Below, in pieces: positions 1-6,002 of a stretch of DNA of 7,867 bases. The DNA comes from Anaerolineae bacterium (GTDB lineage Bacteria; Chloroflexota; Anaerolineae; Aggregatilineales; Phototrophicaceae): contig JADLHH010000585.1 of assembly GCA_020848855.1 (NCBI GenBank), positions 1-7,867 on the forward strand, in the 5' to 3' direction. The notes under the pieces are model-generated. The model saw only the letters and a program-made list of their open reading frames with translations, was not told the DNA's origin and ran no database searches. How positions within the stretch are numbered: the stretch's first letter is position 1; each line of letters opens with the position of its first letter. Made by a program: the position numbers and the translations under genes.

Positions 1-1
1 C

Positions 2-796
2 CGCAGCCGCACCAGCCAGCCGGTCGGCGTCGGCTTGGTGCTCGGTTCGGGCATGGGCGTGCTGGCAGATCAACTCGAAGATCGCACGGTCATTCCGTAT
101 GCCGATATCCCCGGTTGGCCCCGTTCGACCGTGCATGGGCACGCCGGGCAGTTGGTGATCGGCACGCTGGAAGGCTGCCGGGTCATCACCCAGCAGGGGC
201 GAGCACATTTCTACGAAGGCTATACCATGCAGCAGGTGACGTTCCCGATCCGCGTGATGCGCGAACTCGGCGTCACCACGCTGATTCTGACCAACGCCGC
301 CGGTGGCTTGAACCACGCATATCGCGTCGGCGACGTGATGATGCTCAACGACCACATCAATTTCGTCGGCATGGCGGGGCACAACCCGCTGATCGGTCCG
401 AATGACGATTCGCTGGGTGAACGCTTCGTCGGCATGGGGCACGCCTATGATACCGACCTGCGAAACCTCACCCGGCAGGCGGCGCAGGATGCCGGGCTGA
501 TGCTGCACGAAGGCGTGTATGCTGCCGTCGCGGGTCCGTCGTTCGAGACGCCGGCGGAAGTGCGGGCGCTGCGTATCCTCGGCGCGGACGCGGTCGGGAT
601 GTCGACCGTTCACGAGGTGCTGGTGGCGCGTCACGGCGGGATGCGCGTGCTGGCATTTTCGGGTATCACCAATCAGTCGATTGACGTGCTGGAAAGCGCC
701 GCCGAGACCAACCATGAAGAAGTGCTGGAAGCAGGCACGATCCTGATCCCGAAACTGACGACCCTGCTGCGCGGAGTTGTGCGGAAGCTGGCATGA
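2..796 (+). CDS. punA: Purine nucleoside phosphorylase, trimeric type (5' end cut by window)
   Basis: Cytoplasmic purine salvage enzyme that splits inosine/guanosine-type nucleosides with phosphate, giving free base and ribose-1-phosphate. The frame is open from the left window edge, so the true start lies outside. Family length (about 270-280 residues) suggests roughly 10-20 N-terminal residues are missing. Visible family motifs, in order: phosphate loop LGSGMG, the HGHAG and QGRAHFYEGY segments (phosphate-binding Arg and His), TNAAGGLN, DHINFVG followed by NPLIGPND, AGPSFETPAE with the base-contacting Glu, VGMSTVHEVLVARH, and SGITN. The Asn of SGITN is the residue linked to 6-oxopurine preference in this family. 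The usual Pro of the STVPE motif is His here. The stop overlaps the next start in an ATGA, indicating operon coupling. MTA phosphorylase is a relative, but the ITN and GMSTV motifs favour PNP. Confidence 0.93.
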   Translation, partial: RSRTSQPVGVGLVLGSGMGVLADQLEDRTVIPYADIPGWPRSTVHGHAGQLVIGTLEGCRVITQQGRAHFYEGYTMQQVTFPIRVMRELGVTTLILTNAAGGLNHAYRVGDVMMLNDHINFVGMAGHNPLIGPNDDSLGERFVGMGHAYDTDLRNLTRQAAQDAGLMLHEGVYAAVAGPSFETPAEVRALRILGADAVGMSTVHEVLVARHGGMRVLAFSGITNQSIDVLESAAETNHEEVLEAGTILIPKLTTLLRGVVRKLA

Positions 797-1605
797 TCAC
801 CGGGCTGGTATTCCTGATCGAGCAGGTGGCGACCGGGCTGTACATCGTGATCGCCGTCGCGCTGGTGCTGGCGGCGCGCGCCTGGCTTCGGGCGAGCAGC
901 GCGTATCGTGGCACGTATTTCGAGCTGGAGCGCGACATCGCTCGCTACCGACGCGGCAACGCCTTCACGGCGCTGGTGCTGCTGGTCGAATTCGCGCTGG
1001 TTGTCGTCGGCTTGCAGCGTGTGGTTGCGCCGACGCTGCGCGAGACGATGGTCAACCAGCCGCAGCGACAACTGGCGCTGGTCAGCGATGGTCAGTTCCG
1101 CACGCCGATTCCGCCGACCTTCAGCGCGTCGGTGATCGACCCCAGCGGCGTGCAGTTGGGTGAAGTCGACCCGGCGCAGCAGATTCAGGCGACGCCGACG
1201 CTGACCCCGACGCCGGTCGGGACGATTGTGGCGAACGCACCGGCGGCGCAGTGCAGTTCGCCGGATGCTCAGCTTCAGATTCCCGCCAACGGGATGATCG
1301 TATTTGAGCCGATTACGGTCGTCGGCATCGCCACGACCGAGAATTTCGCATTCTATCGCTTTGAACTGAGAGGAGAATCGACCTCAGGGAACTTCGCCAC
1401 CATTGGCGTGGATGGGACGCAGCCGATGACGCAGATGGGCGAACTGGGGCAGTTCGTGCCCAGCTTCTACGTGCCGGGTGAATACCAGTTCCGCGTGTCA
1501 GTGTTCGACACCACCAGCGCGCTGCGCGCCTCCTGCACGGTGACGATCTACATCAGCGAGCCAATCCCGACCCCGACGCCGCTCGGCACAGCGGCGCCGC
1601 CATGA
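793..1605 (+). CDS. Two-TM membrane protein with Thr-Pro linker and extracytoplasmic beta-sandwich-like domain
   Basis: I do not recognise a named function. The 270-residue protein has two hydrophobic segments (about residues 5-28 and 57-78) separated by a charged loop of about 28 residues. A polar stretch follows, then a Thr/Pro linker (about 133-145, ATPTLTPTP), a beta-rich domain (about 153-256) and a second Thr/Pro-rich end. The domain starts near Cys154 and ends near Cys248, which could form a disulfide if exported. It contains an FAFYRFELRGE stretch and a PGEYQFRVSVFDTTS stretch. From memory, this pattern resembles Ig-like modules common in surface and cell-wall proteins of Chloroflexota. 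The likely topology is a membrane hairpin with the C-terminal domain outside, which is an inference. The start is ATG within the upstream stop (ATGA), preceded by GGAAG five bases upstream. It overlaps the following gene by 4 bp. Confidence 0.8.
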   Translation: MITGLVFLIEQVATGLYIVIAVALVLAARAWLRASSAYRGTYFELERDIARYRRGNAFTALVLLVEFALVVVGLQRVVAPTLRETMVNQPQRQLALVSDGQFRTPIPPTFSASVIDPSGVQLGEVDPAQQIQATPTLTPTPVGTIVANAPAAQCSSPDAQLQIPANGMIVFEPITVVGIATTENFAFYRFELRGESTSGNFATIGVDGTQPMTQMGELGQFVPSFYVPGEYQFRVSVFDTTSALRASCTVTIYISEPIPTPTPLGTAAPP

Positions 1606-2471
1606 CGCCGACGCTGGCGGTCGTCGGCGCCGGGAAAGTCGGCGCGGTGCTGGCGCGTCTGCTATACGCGCGCGGCTACAGGATTGCGACGGTTTACAGC
1701 CGAACCTACAGCCATGCCGCCGCGCTGGCGGGTCAGGTGGGGGCGCGCGCGGTCGAGCAGCCTGCTGACGTGCGTGGCGATCTCGCGCTGCTGACCGTGC
1801 CGGACGATGCTATCGCAGCAACGGCGGCGGCGCTGGCGGGTTTTAGTGGCAAGGCAGCGGTGCATACCTCCGGCGCGCGTGACGCGACCGCACTTGTGTC
1901 GCTGGCGGAGCGCGGCGTGCAGGTCGGCGGGCTGCATCCGGTATACCCGTTCACCGATGTCGAAAGCGCGGTTGCCGGACTGCCGGGCGCTGCCTTCGGG
2001 ATAGAAGCGGACGACGAGCCGCTGCTTGGCTGGCTGCGCGGCGTCGTGGCGGCGCTGGACGGGCAGGTGATGATGATCCCGTCCGGCGGGAAGTCGCTCT
2101 ATCACGCGGCGATGGTGCTGACGAGCAACTACACCGTGACGCTCTACGCGGTGGCGGAATTGCTGCTGGTAGGGCTTGGCGTGGACAAATCCGCCGCCGA
2201 TCATGCGCTCGATTCGCTGCTGGCGGGAACGGTCGAAAACCTGCGGGTACAGGGGGTCCCGGACGCCCTGCCGGGACCGCTGGTGCGGTCGGACGTGGGC
2301 ACAATCGCGGCGCATTTGCGGGCGCTGCGCGAAATAGATGACCAGTTGGTCGAGGTGTATCGGCTGCTGGCGCGACTCACATATCCGCTGCTGCGGGCAC
2401 GCGGGATCGCGCCGGAAGCAGTTGAGCAGGTATTCATACAGGATGTTGAACATGCGCATCACAGTTCGTGA
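1602..2471 (+). CDS. Rossmann/DUF2520 NAD(P)-dependent dehydrogenase, candidate PanG-type ketopantoate reductase
   Basis: A 289-residue protein with an N-terminal Rossmann domain: beta strand LAVVGAGKVG with GxGxxG at residues 9-14, a VYSRT strand end near 31-35, and LLTVPDDAI near 63-71. A helical C-terminal domain typical of DUF2520 follows. Family-like motifs are VHTSGA (87-92), GLHPVYPF (110-117), K164 followed by YHAAMVLTSNY (167-177), and PGPLVRSD (224-231). Members of this fold reduce small oxo acids with NAD(P)H. As I recall, the ketopantoate reductase PanG described in Francisella and Enterococcus is of this type, and this gene directly precedes and overlaps panB. I therefore infer ketopantoate to D-pantoate reduction, using K164 and N176 as possible catalytic residues by analogy with PanE. 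The start is the ATG overlapping the upstream stop; no clear Shine-Dalgarno sequence is visible. The family call is firm and the substrate is inferred. Confidence 0.85.
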   Translation: MTPTLAVVGAGKVGAVLARLLYARGYRIATVYSRTYSHAAALAGQVGARAVEQPADVRGDLALLTVPDDAIAATAAALAGFSGKAAVHTSGARDATALVSLAERGVQVGGLHPVYPFTDVESAVAGLPGAAFGIEADDEPLLGWLRGVVAALDGQVMMIPSGGKSLYHAAMVLTSNYTVTLYAVAELLLVGLGVDKSAADHALDSLLAGTVENLRVQGVPDALPGPLVRSDVGTIAAHLRALREIDDQLVEVYRLLARLTYPLLRARGIAPEAVEQVFIQDVEHAHHSS

Positions 2472-3309
2472 TATTCAGAAGATGAAGGACGACGGCGAGC
2501 CGATTGTCATGCTCACCGCTTACGATGCGACCAGCGCACGCCTCAGCGAATCGGCTGGCGTGCCGATGCTGTTGGTCGGCGATTCACTCGGTATGGTGAT
2601 TCAGGGGCACGAAGTGCCAATCCCGGTGACACTCGACCACATCATTTATCACGCCAGCATCGTCACGCGGGTGACGAGCAAGGCGCTGGTTGTCGGCGAC
2701 ATGCCGTTCATGAGCTATCACGTCAGCATCGAGCAGGCGCTCGCCAACGCCGGGCGGCTGATGCAGGAGAGCGGCGTTGAGGCGATCAAAATGGAAGGCG
2801 GCGAGTCGCTTGCCGAGACGATCAGCCGGGTGGTCGACGCCGGAATCCCGGTGATGGGGCACATTGGCTTGATGCCGCAGAGTGTGTATAAGGTCGGCGG
2901 GATGCGCGTTCAGGGGCGCGACCTGGATTCGGCGCAGCGGCTGCTGCGCGACGCCCAGGCGGTCGAAGCGGCTGGGGCGTTCGCCATCGTGCTGGAATCC
3001 GTCCCAGCGCAGTTGGCGCAGCTCATCACCGAACGCCTGCACATCCCGACGATTGGCATCGGCGCGGGCGCTTCCTGCGATGGTCAGGTACAGGTTTTTC
3101 ACGATATTCTCGGCTTGTTCGAAGAATTTGTGCCGCGCCATACGCGGCAGTACGCCCATCTCGGCGCGGCAGCCCGTGACGCGATCAGCGCTTACGTCCA
3201 TGACGTTCAGGCGCATGTGTTTCCGTCTGCCGAACACAGCTTCACCATGAAAGACGACGTGCTTGCCGCTCTGCGGGCGGATGGGACGGATCATGCTCCG
3301 GCAGGTTGA
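2452..3309 (+). CDS. panB: 3-methyl-2-oxobutanoate hydroxymethyltransferase (ketopantoate hydroxymethyltransferase)
   Basis: First committed step of pantothenate synthesis: transfers a one-carbon unit from methylene-tetrahydrofolate to 2-oxoisovalerate, giving ketopantoate, in the cytoplasm. The 285-residue TIM-barrel protein matches family length apart from a few extra C-terminal residues. Key residues are visible: metal ligands D44 (VGDSLGM), D83 (GDMPF) and E115 (IKMEGGE), substrate-contact K113 and H137 (MGHIGLMPQ), and catalytic E182 (VLESVP). IGIGAG is also present. I chose ATG 2452 because translation from it begins with the family-like MRITVRDIQKMK, and an AGGA lies about 8 bases upstream. 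The frame is open further upstream (ATG 2443, ATG 2338), but the 2338 extension lies inside the previous gene and looks non-protein-like. It overlaps the preceding dehydrogenase gene by 20 bp and panC by 17 bp. Confidence 0.96.
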   Translation: MRITVRDIQKMKDDGEPIVMLTAYDATSARLSESAGVPMLLVGDSLGMVIQGHEVPIPVTLDHIIYHASIVTRVTSKALVVGDMPFMSYHVSIEQALANAGRLMQESGVEAIKMEGGESLAETISRVVDAGIPVMGHIGLMPQSVYKVGGMRVQGRDLDSAQRLLRDAQAVEAAGAFAIVLESVPAQLAQLITERLHIPTIGIGAGASCDGQVQVFHDILGLFEEFVPRHTRQYAHLGAAARDAISAYVHDVQAHVFPSAEHSFTMKDDVLAALRADGTDHAPAG

Positions 3310-4177
3310 GACGATTGCCGAACTGCGCGCCGCGTGCAGCCGGCTCGAAGGGCGAGTTGGTCTGGTGCCGACGATGGGAGCGCTGCACGACGGGCATCGC
3401 TCGCTCGTCGAAGCGGCGCGCGCAGAGAACGACGTGGTGATCGCTTCAATCTTCGTCAATCCGATACAGTTTGCGCCCGGCGAGGATTTCGCCGCTTACC
3501 CGCGTGACCTTGACCGCGATCTCGATGCGATGGAAGATGCGGGCGTCGACATTGTGTTCACGCCCCCGCCTGACGAGATGTACCCGCCCGGCTTCCAGAC
3601 GGTGATCAACGTCGAAGTTGTCTCGACCGGGCTGGAAGGCGAGCGTCGCCCCGATCACTTCAAGGGGGTCGCGACGGTCGTCGCCAAGCTGTTCAACCTC
3701 GCGCAGCCGGATCGCGCTTATTTCGGGCAGAAGGATGCGCAGCAGGTCGTCGTCCTCCGCCGGATGGTGCGCGACCTGAGCTTCCCGCTGGATATTGTCG
3801 TGTGCCCGACCGTGCGTGAGCCGGATGGGCTGGCGATGAGTTCGCGCAACGTTTACCTGAATATGGCGCAGCGCGAAGCCGCGGGCGTGATCTTTCGCGC
3901 GCTGCGCACGACCGCCGACGCCTATATCGGCGGCGAGCGCCAGCCTGCCGAACTGCGGGCGATTGCTCGCGAAGTGCTTCAGAGCGAGCCGCTGGCAGAG
4001 ATCGATTACGTCGCGGTCAACGACCCGCGCACTTTGTTCGGCGTCCACGACGCGACCGACGACCCGATGCTGCTGTCGGTGGCGGTTCAAATTGGCAAGC
4101 CGCGCCTGCTCGACAACTGCCTGCTGCCCTGGTCGCTCAATGACCGCTCCGGGCTGACGGCGGTGCTCGGCGCTTAG
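3293..4177 (+). CDS. panC: Pantothenate synthetase (pantoate--beta-alanine ligase)
   Basis: Last step of pantothenate synthesis: ATP-dependent ligation of D-pantoate and beta-alanine through a pantoyl-adenylate intermediate, in the cytoplasm. The 294-residue protein has the full set of nucleotidyltransferase motifs: PTMGALHDGHRSLV (26-39, with the HxxH pair H32/H35), FVNPIQF (54-60, pantoate contacts N56 and Q59), LEGERRPDHFKGVATVV (115-130), YFGQKDAQQ (143-151, ATP-contact K147), and REPDGLAMSSRN (175-186, the KMSKS-like loop). The start at ATG 3293 gives an N-terminus of normal family length. An in-frame ATG at 3281 and TTG at 3263 would add residues and lie deeper inside panB, so they are less likely. 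A purine-rich GGGACGGA precedes 3293. This is the last gene of the string; a hairpin follows the stop. Confidence 0.96.
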   Translation: MLRQVETIAELRAACSRLEGRVGLVPTMGALHDGHRSLVEAARAENDVVIASIFVNPIQFAPGEDFAAYPRDLDRDLDAMEDAGVDIVFTPPPDEMYPPGFQTVINVEVVSTGLEGERRPDHFKGVATVVAKLFNLAQPDRAYFGQKDAQQVVVLRRMVRDLSFPLDIVVCPTVREPDGLAMSSRNVYLNMAQREAAGVIFRALRTTADAYIGGERQPAELRAIAREVLQSEPLAEIDYVAVNDPRTLFGVHDATDDPMLLSVAVQIGKPRLLDNCLLPWSLNDRSGLTAVLGA

Positions 4178-4179
4178 CC

Positions 4180-4196
4180 CAGCGCGGTCGGCGCTG
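4180..4196 (+). terminator. Possible hairpin terminator after panC
   Basis: A 6-bp GC-rich stem (CAGCGC paired with GCGCTG, 5-base loop) begins three bases after the panC stop. The following sequence is only modestly T-rich (TCTATTCATCCTTT), so this is a weak intrinsic terminator candidate. It is at the expected place for the end of the pnp-pan gene string. Confidence 0.35.
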
Positions 4197-4199
4197 AGT

Positions 4200-4291
4200 C
4201 TATTCATCCTTTAATGTCTCTCTGAGAGAGTTCTATCGGACTTTTTCGTATAGTGAAGCAGTAGAAAACCGAATTAACGACGGGACGGTCT
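4200..4291 (+). promoter_or_regulatory. AT-richer intergenic leader, likely promoter of the metallopeptidase gene
   Basis: This gap is clearly richer in A/T than the flanking genes. It contains a TATAGT (4249-4254) that could serve as a -10 element about 38 bases before the ATG at 4292. No good -35 match sits at the normal spacing. A short self-complementary CTCTC/GAGAG element lies at about 4218-4230. A GGGACGG just before the ATG may be the ribosome binding site. That a promoter lies in this gap is plausible; the exact element is uncertain. Confidence 0.35.
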
Positions 4292-4978
4292 ATGTTCTTC
4301 GATCCGACTTATCTGATATACGTATTCCTGCCGACCCTGCTGCTTTCGCTGGCGGCGCAGGCGTTTGTGCGCTCGGCTTACAGCAGGTGGAGCAAGGTGC
4401 GCAACACGTCCGGCTTGAGCGGCGTGCAGGTCGCGGAGCGGATTTTCTCGCGCACCGACGTTCGTTCGCTGCCGCTCGAAGGCGCGCCGGGGCAGTTGAG
4501 CGACCATTATGACCCCACCAAGGGGGTGGTGCGGCTGTCGCAGGATATCGCCACCGTGCCGTCAGTCGCATCGATGGCGATTGTCGCGCACGAACTGGGG
4601 CACGTCCAGCAGCACCAGCAGGGGTCAGCCCTGATTGCCATGCGCAACTTCCTGGTGCCAGGTGTCCAGCTTGCCCCGCAGATCGGCTACCTGATGATCT
4701 TCGCCGGGCTGTTCCTGCAGATCACCGGCTTGATCTGGGCGGGGATTCTGCTGTTCGGCGTGATGGTCATCTTCATGATCCTCACGCTGCCGGTCGAAAT
4801 CGACGCCAGCCGTCGCGGGCTGAACCTGCTGCGCGAAAGTGGACTGCTGGTCGCAGATCAGGATGCCGGCGGCGCGCGCCAGGTGCTGACGGCGGCAGCG
4901 CTGACCTACGTCGCCGCCGCGATTTCGGCGGTGCTGCAGCTTCTCTACTTCATCAGCCTGGCGAACCGCCGCCGCTGA
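4292..4978 (+). CDS. YugP-type membrane zinc metallopeptidase (neutral zinc peptidase family 2)
   Basis: An integral-membrane zinc-dependent peptidase of the family typified by Bacillus YugP; physiological substrates are not established. At 228 residues it is normal full length. It opens with the family-typical MFFDPTY and a first membrane segment (about 8-26). A cytosolic-looking region follows with the conserved SDHYDP (70-75) and VVRLS (79-83) motifs. The zinc site HELGH is at residues 100-104, with an extra histidine at 108. One or two membrane segments lie at about 131-168. The LPVEIDASRR block (166-175) supplies E169 as the likely third zinc ligand. The protein ends with the family-typical ALTYVAAAISAVLQLLYF membrane segment. 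It stands alone, with its own upstream gap and a convergent gene downstream, so it is probably a monocistronic unit. The family assignment is strong; the biological role is open. Confidence 0.93.
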   Translation: MFFDPTYLIYVFLPTLLLSLAAQAFVRSAYSRWSKVRNTSGLSGVQVAERIFSRTDVRSLPLEGAPGQLSDHYDPTKGVVRLSQDIATVPSVASMAIVAHELGHVQQHQQGSALIAMRNFLVPGVQLAPQIGYLMIFAGLFLQITGLIWAGILLFGVMVIFMILTLPVEIDASRRGLNLLRESGLLVADQDAGGARQVLTAAALTYVAAAISAVLQLLYFISLANRRR

Positions 4979-4996
4979 CACAAGCGTATGAAATCG

Positions 4997-5022
4997 AACG
5001 TCCGGCTAATCAGTCGGGCGTT
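4997..5022. terminator. Hairpin terminator between convergent genes
   Basis: An 11-pair stem, AACGTCCGGCT against AGTCGGGCGTT with two G-U wobbles and an AATC loop, lies between the stops of the converging metallopeptidase and DUF5666 genes. It is followed on the + strand by TTTATGATT. On the - strand the trailing sequence is CGATTTCAT. T-tracts are short on both sides, so efficiency is uncertain, but the position suits a shared bidirectional terminator. Confidence 0.5.
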
Positions 5023-5038
5023 TATGATTCCGCTTCGC

Positions 5039-5911
5039 TTAGTCGTCCCCGCCGTGCCCACCGCGATCGTCGCCGCCGCTGTCGTCGCTGCCATGACCAC
5101 TGCCGCCGCGATCATCCCCAGCAGCATCGTCGCTGCTGCGACCACTGCCGCCGCGATCATCCCCGACCCGGTTCGCCGTTTCGATTTCCTCGATCACCCA
5201 CTGCCCGTTGATGACCCGGATTTCCATGCGCACCGCTACGCCAACCGCGATTCCGCTGTCCAGCCGGGCGCTGCCGACAATAAAGCGCTGTCCGTCAATG
5301 GTGATCGATGTGCCGTCGAATGCCGTTACCGTACCGAAGATTTCGAAATCCTCGCCGACTTCCGGCGTCGCTAGGACTGCCGGGATCGCCGTCGCTTCGG
5401 GGATGGCGGCAAGCGTAGCTGGCTGCTGGAGTATGCCGGCATTTACAACCAGCAGTGCGTTCCACTGACGCGGGGCGGCAGCCACCGCGTAGACCCGCAC
5501 CATCTGCCCGACGGCAAGCTGATCGCTGATCCCGGCGCTGGCGATGTCGAACAGGGCGCCGCCAATCGTGATGGCGCTGCCGTTCACGGCGGTAATCGTG
5601 CCCTCGATTTCGACGATGCCAGGGATCAGCCCCGGAGCCGCCGGGTCGATTTCTCTGGCGATCAGCCTGCCATCGGCTGCCAGTGTCGCATGGACGCGCA
5701 CGGTCGTTCCCGCGACCAGCGGAGCGTTGATCTGCGCGCTGCTCACGTCCACGATCTGCCCGTTGATGGCGGCGACCGTCCCGCTGGCAGACTGCACCGT
5801 GCCGAAGAACTCAATCGTCAGTCCGCCGGCATCCTGCGCTGAGACACTGCCGATGGTTAATGCCAGAAGCAGTAAACCGATACCGATAAGCCTTGCTGGT
5901 TGTCGCCACAT
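5039..5911 (-). CDS. Secreted protein with three DUF5666-like modules and Gly/Asp/Arg repeat tail
   Basis: A 290-residue exported protein of unknown function. The N-terminus has a typical signal peptide: basic start, hydrophobic core (about 8-20), and SVSA before a likely cleavage after residue 25. Three beta-rich modules follow at about 35-88, 101-156 and 189-244. Each has the pattern 'G-T-V-x-A-hydrophobic ... I-T-I-x-G' then 'V-G-x-x-V-R-hydrophobic', which fits DUF5666 (small OB-like repeats). A Pro/Ala/Thr linker (about 163-186) separates modules 2 and 3. The C-terminus (250-290) is low-complexity and hydrophilic, built from a 15-residue unit beginning GDDRGGSG. There is no LPXTG or lipobox, so it is probably released or loosely surface-bound. 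No strong Shine-Dalgarno sequence precedes the ATG. The following fabH terminator separates it from the fab genes, so it is likely its own transcript. Confidence 0.82.
   Translation of the reverse strand: MWRQPARLIGIGLLLLALTIGSVSAQDAGGLTIEFFGTVQSASGTVAAINGQIVDVSSAQINAPLVAGTTVRVHATLAADGRLIAREIDPAAPGLIPGIVEIEGTITAVNGSAITIGGALFDIASAGISDQLAVGQMVRVYAVAAAPRQWNALLVVNAGILQQPATLAAIPEATAIPAVLATPEVGEDFEIFGTVTAFDGTSITIDGQRFIVGSARLDSGIAVGVAVRMEIRVINGQWVIEEIETANRVGDDRGGSGRSSDDAAGDDRGGSGHGSDDSGGDDRGGHGGDD
5042..5164 (-). repeat. 45-bp tandem repeat, about 2.7 copies, within the DUF5666 gene
   Basis: The block ACCACTGCCGCCGCGATCAT followed by CCCC occurs at 5096-5119 and again exactly 45 bases later at 5141-5164. 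A more diverged third partial copy runs to 5042. In the - strand reading frame each unit is 15 codons (GDDRGG...SDD), so copy-number change would keep the frame. Confidence 0.85.
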
Positions 5912-5964
5912 TTTCGCACCAAGCCTGATACATGTTCCGCTAAAGGTTATCTAGAGGATCGATC

Positions 5965-5992
5965 AAAAAGCCGCGTCTGGATTGGCGCGGCT
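5965..5992 (-). terminator. Intrinsic terminator of the fabF-fabH unit
   Basis: On the - strand a 7-bp perfect GC-rich stem (AGCCGCG/CGCGGCT) with a 10-base loop is followed directly by TTTTT. It begins ten bases after the fabH stop. This is the clearest Rho-independent terminator in the window and marks the end of the fab transcript. Confidence 0.85.
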
Positions 5993-6002
5993 CGTGGGGC
6001 GG

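Noticed and set aside
2338..2451. 38-residue N-terminal extension of PanB from the upstream in-frame ATG
   Set aside because: The extra residues are Cys/Arg/Ser-rich and unlike PanB, and they overlap the DUF2520 coding region by over 130 bp. The ATG at 2452 has a better-spaced AGGA and the family-like N-terminus.
1662..4207. Three long open frames on the - strand opposite the DUF2520 gene, panB and panC
   Set aside because: Their translations are Arg/His/Gln-rich and motif-free, while the + strand frames carry full enzyme signatures. They are antisense shadows.
4217..4230. CTCTC/GAGAG self-complementary element upstream of the metallopeptidase gene as a terminator or operator
   Set aside because: The stem is only five pairs with a three-base loop and no adjacent T-run. 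As a simple dinucleotide run it could easily be chance.
5042..5164. Repeat array considered as a CRISPR or regulatory iteron array
   Set aside because: The units abut in the coding frame with no unique spacers, and copy similarity follows codons, so it is a coding tandem repeat.
4988..5954. Open frames on the + strand opposite the DUF5666 gene
   Set aside because: Low-complexity Ala/Thr/Ile translation derived from the tandem repeat region. The - strand frame has a signal peptide and repeated domains.
5912..5964. Promoter for the DUF5666 gene with a TTGATC -35-like hexamer
   Set aside because: No acceptable -10 hexamer lies at 16-18 base spacing, so I could not place a specific promoter. 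The TTGATC also overlaps the fabH terminator T-tract.
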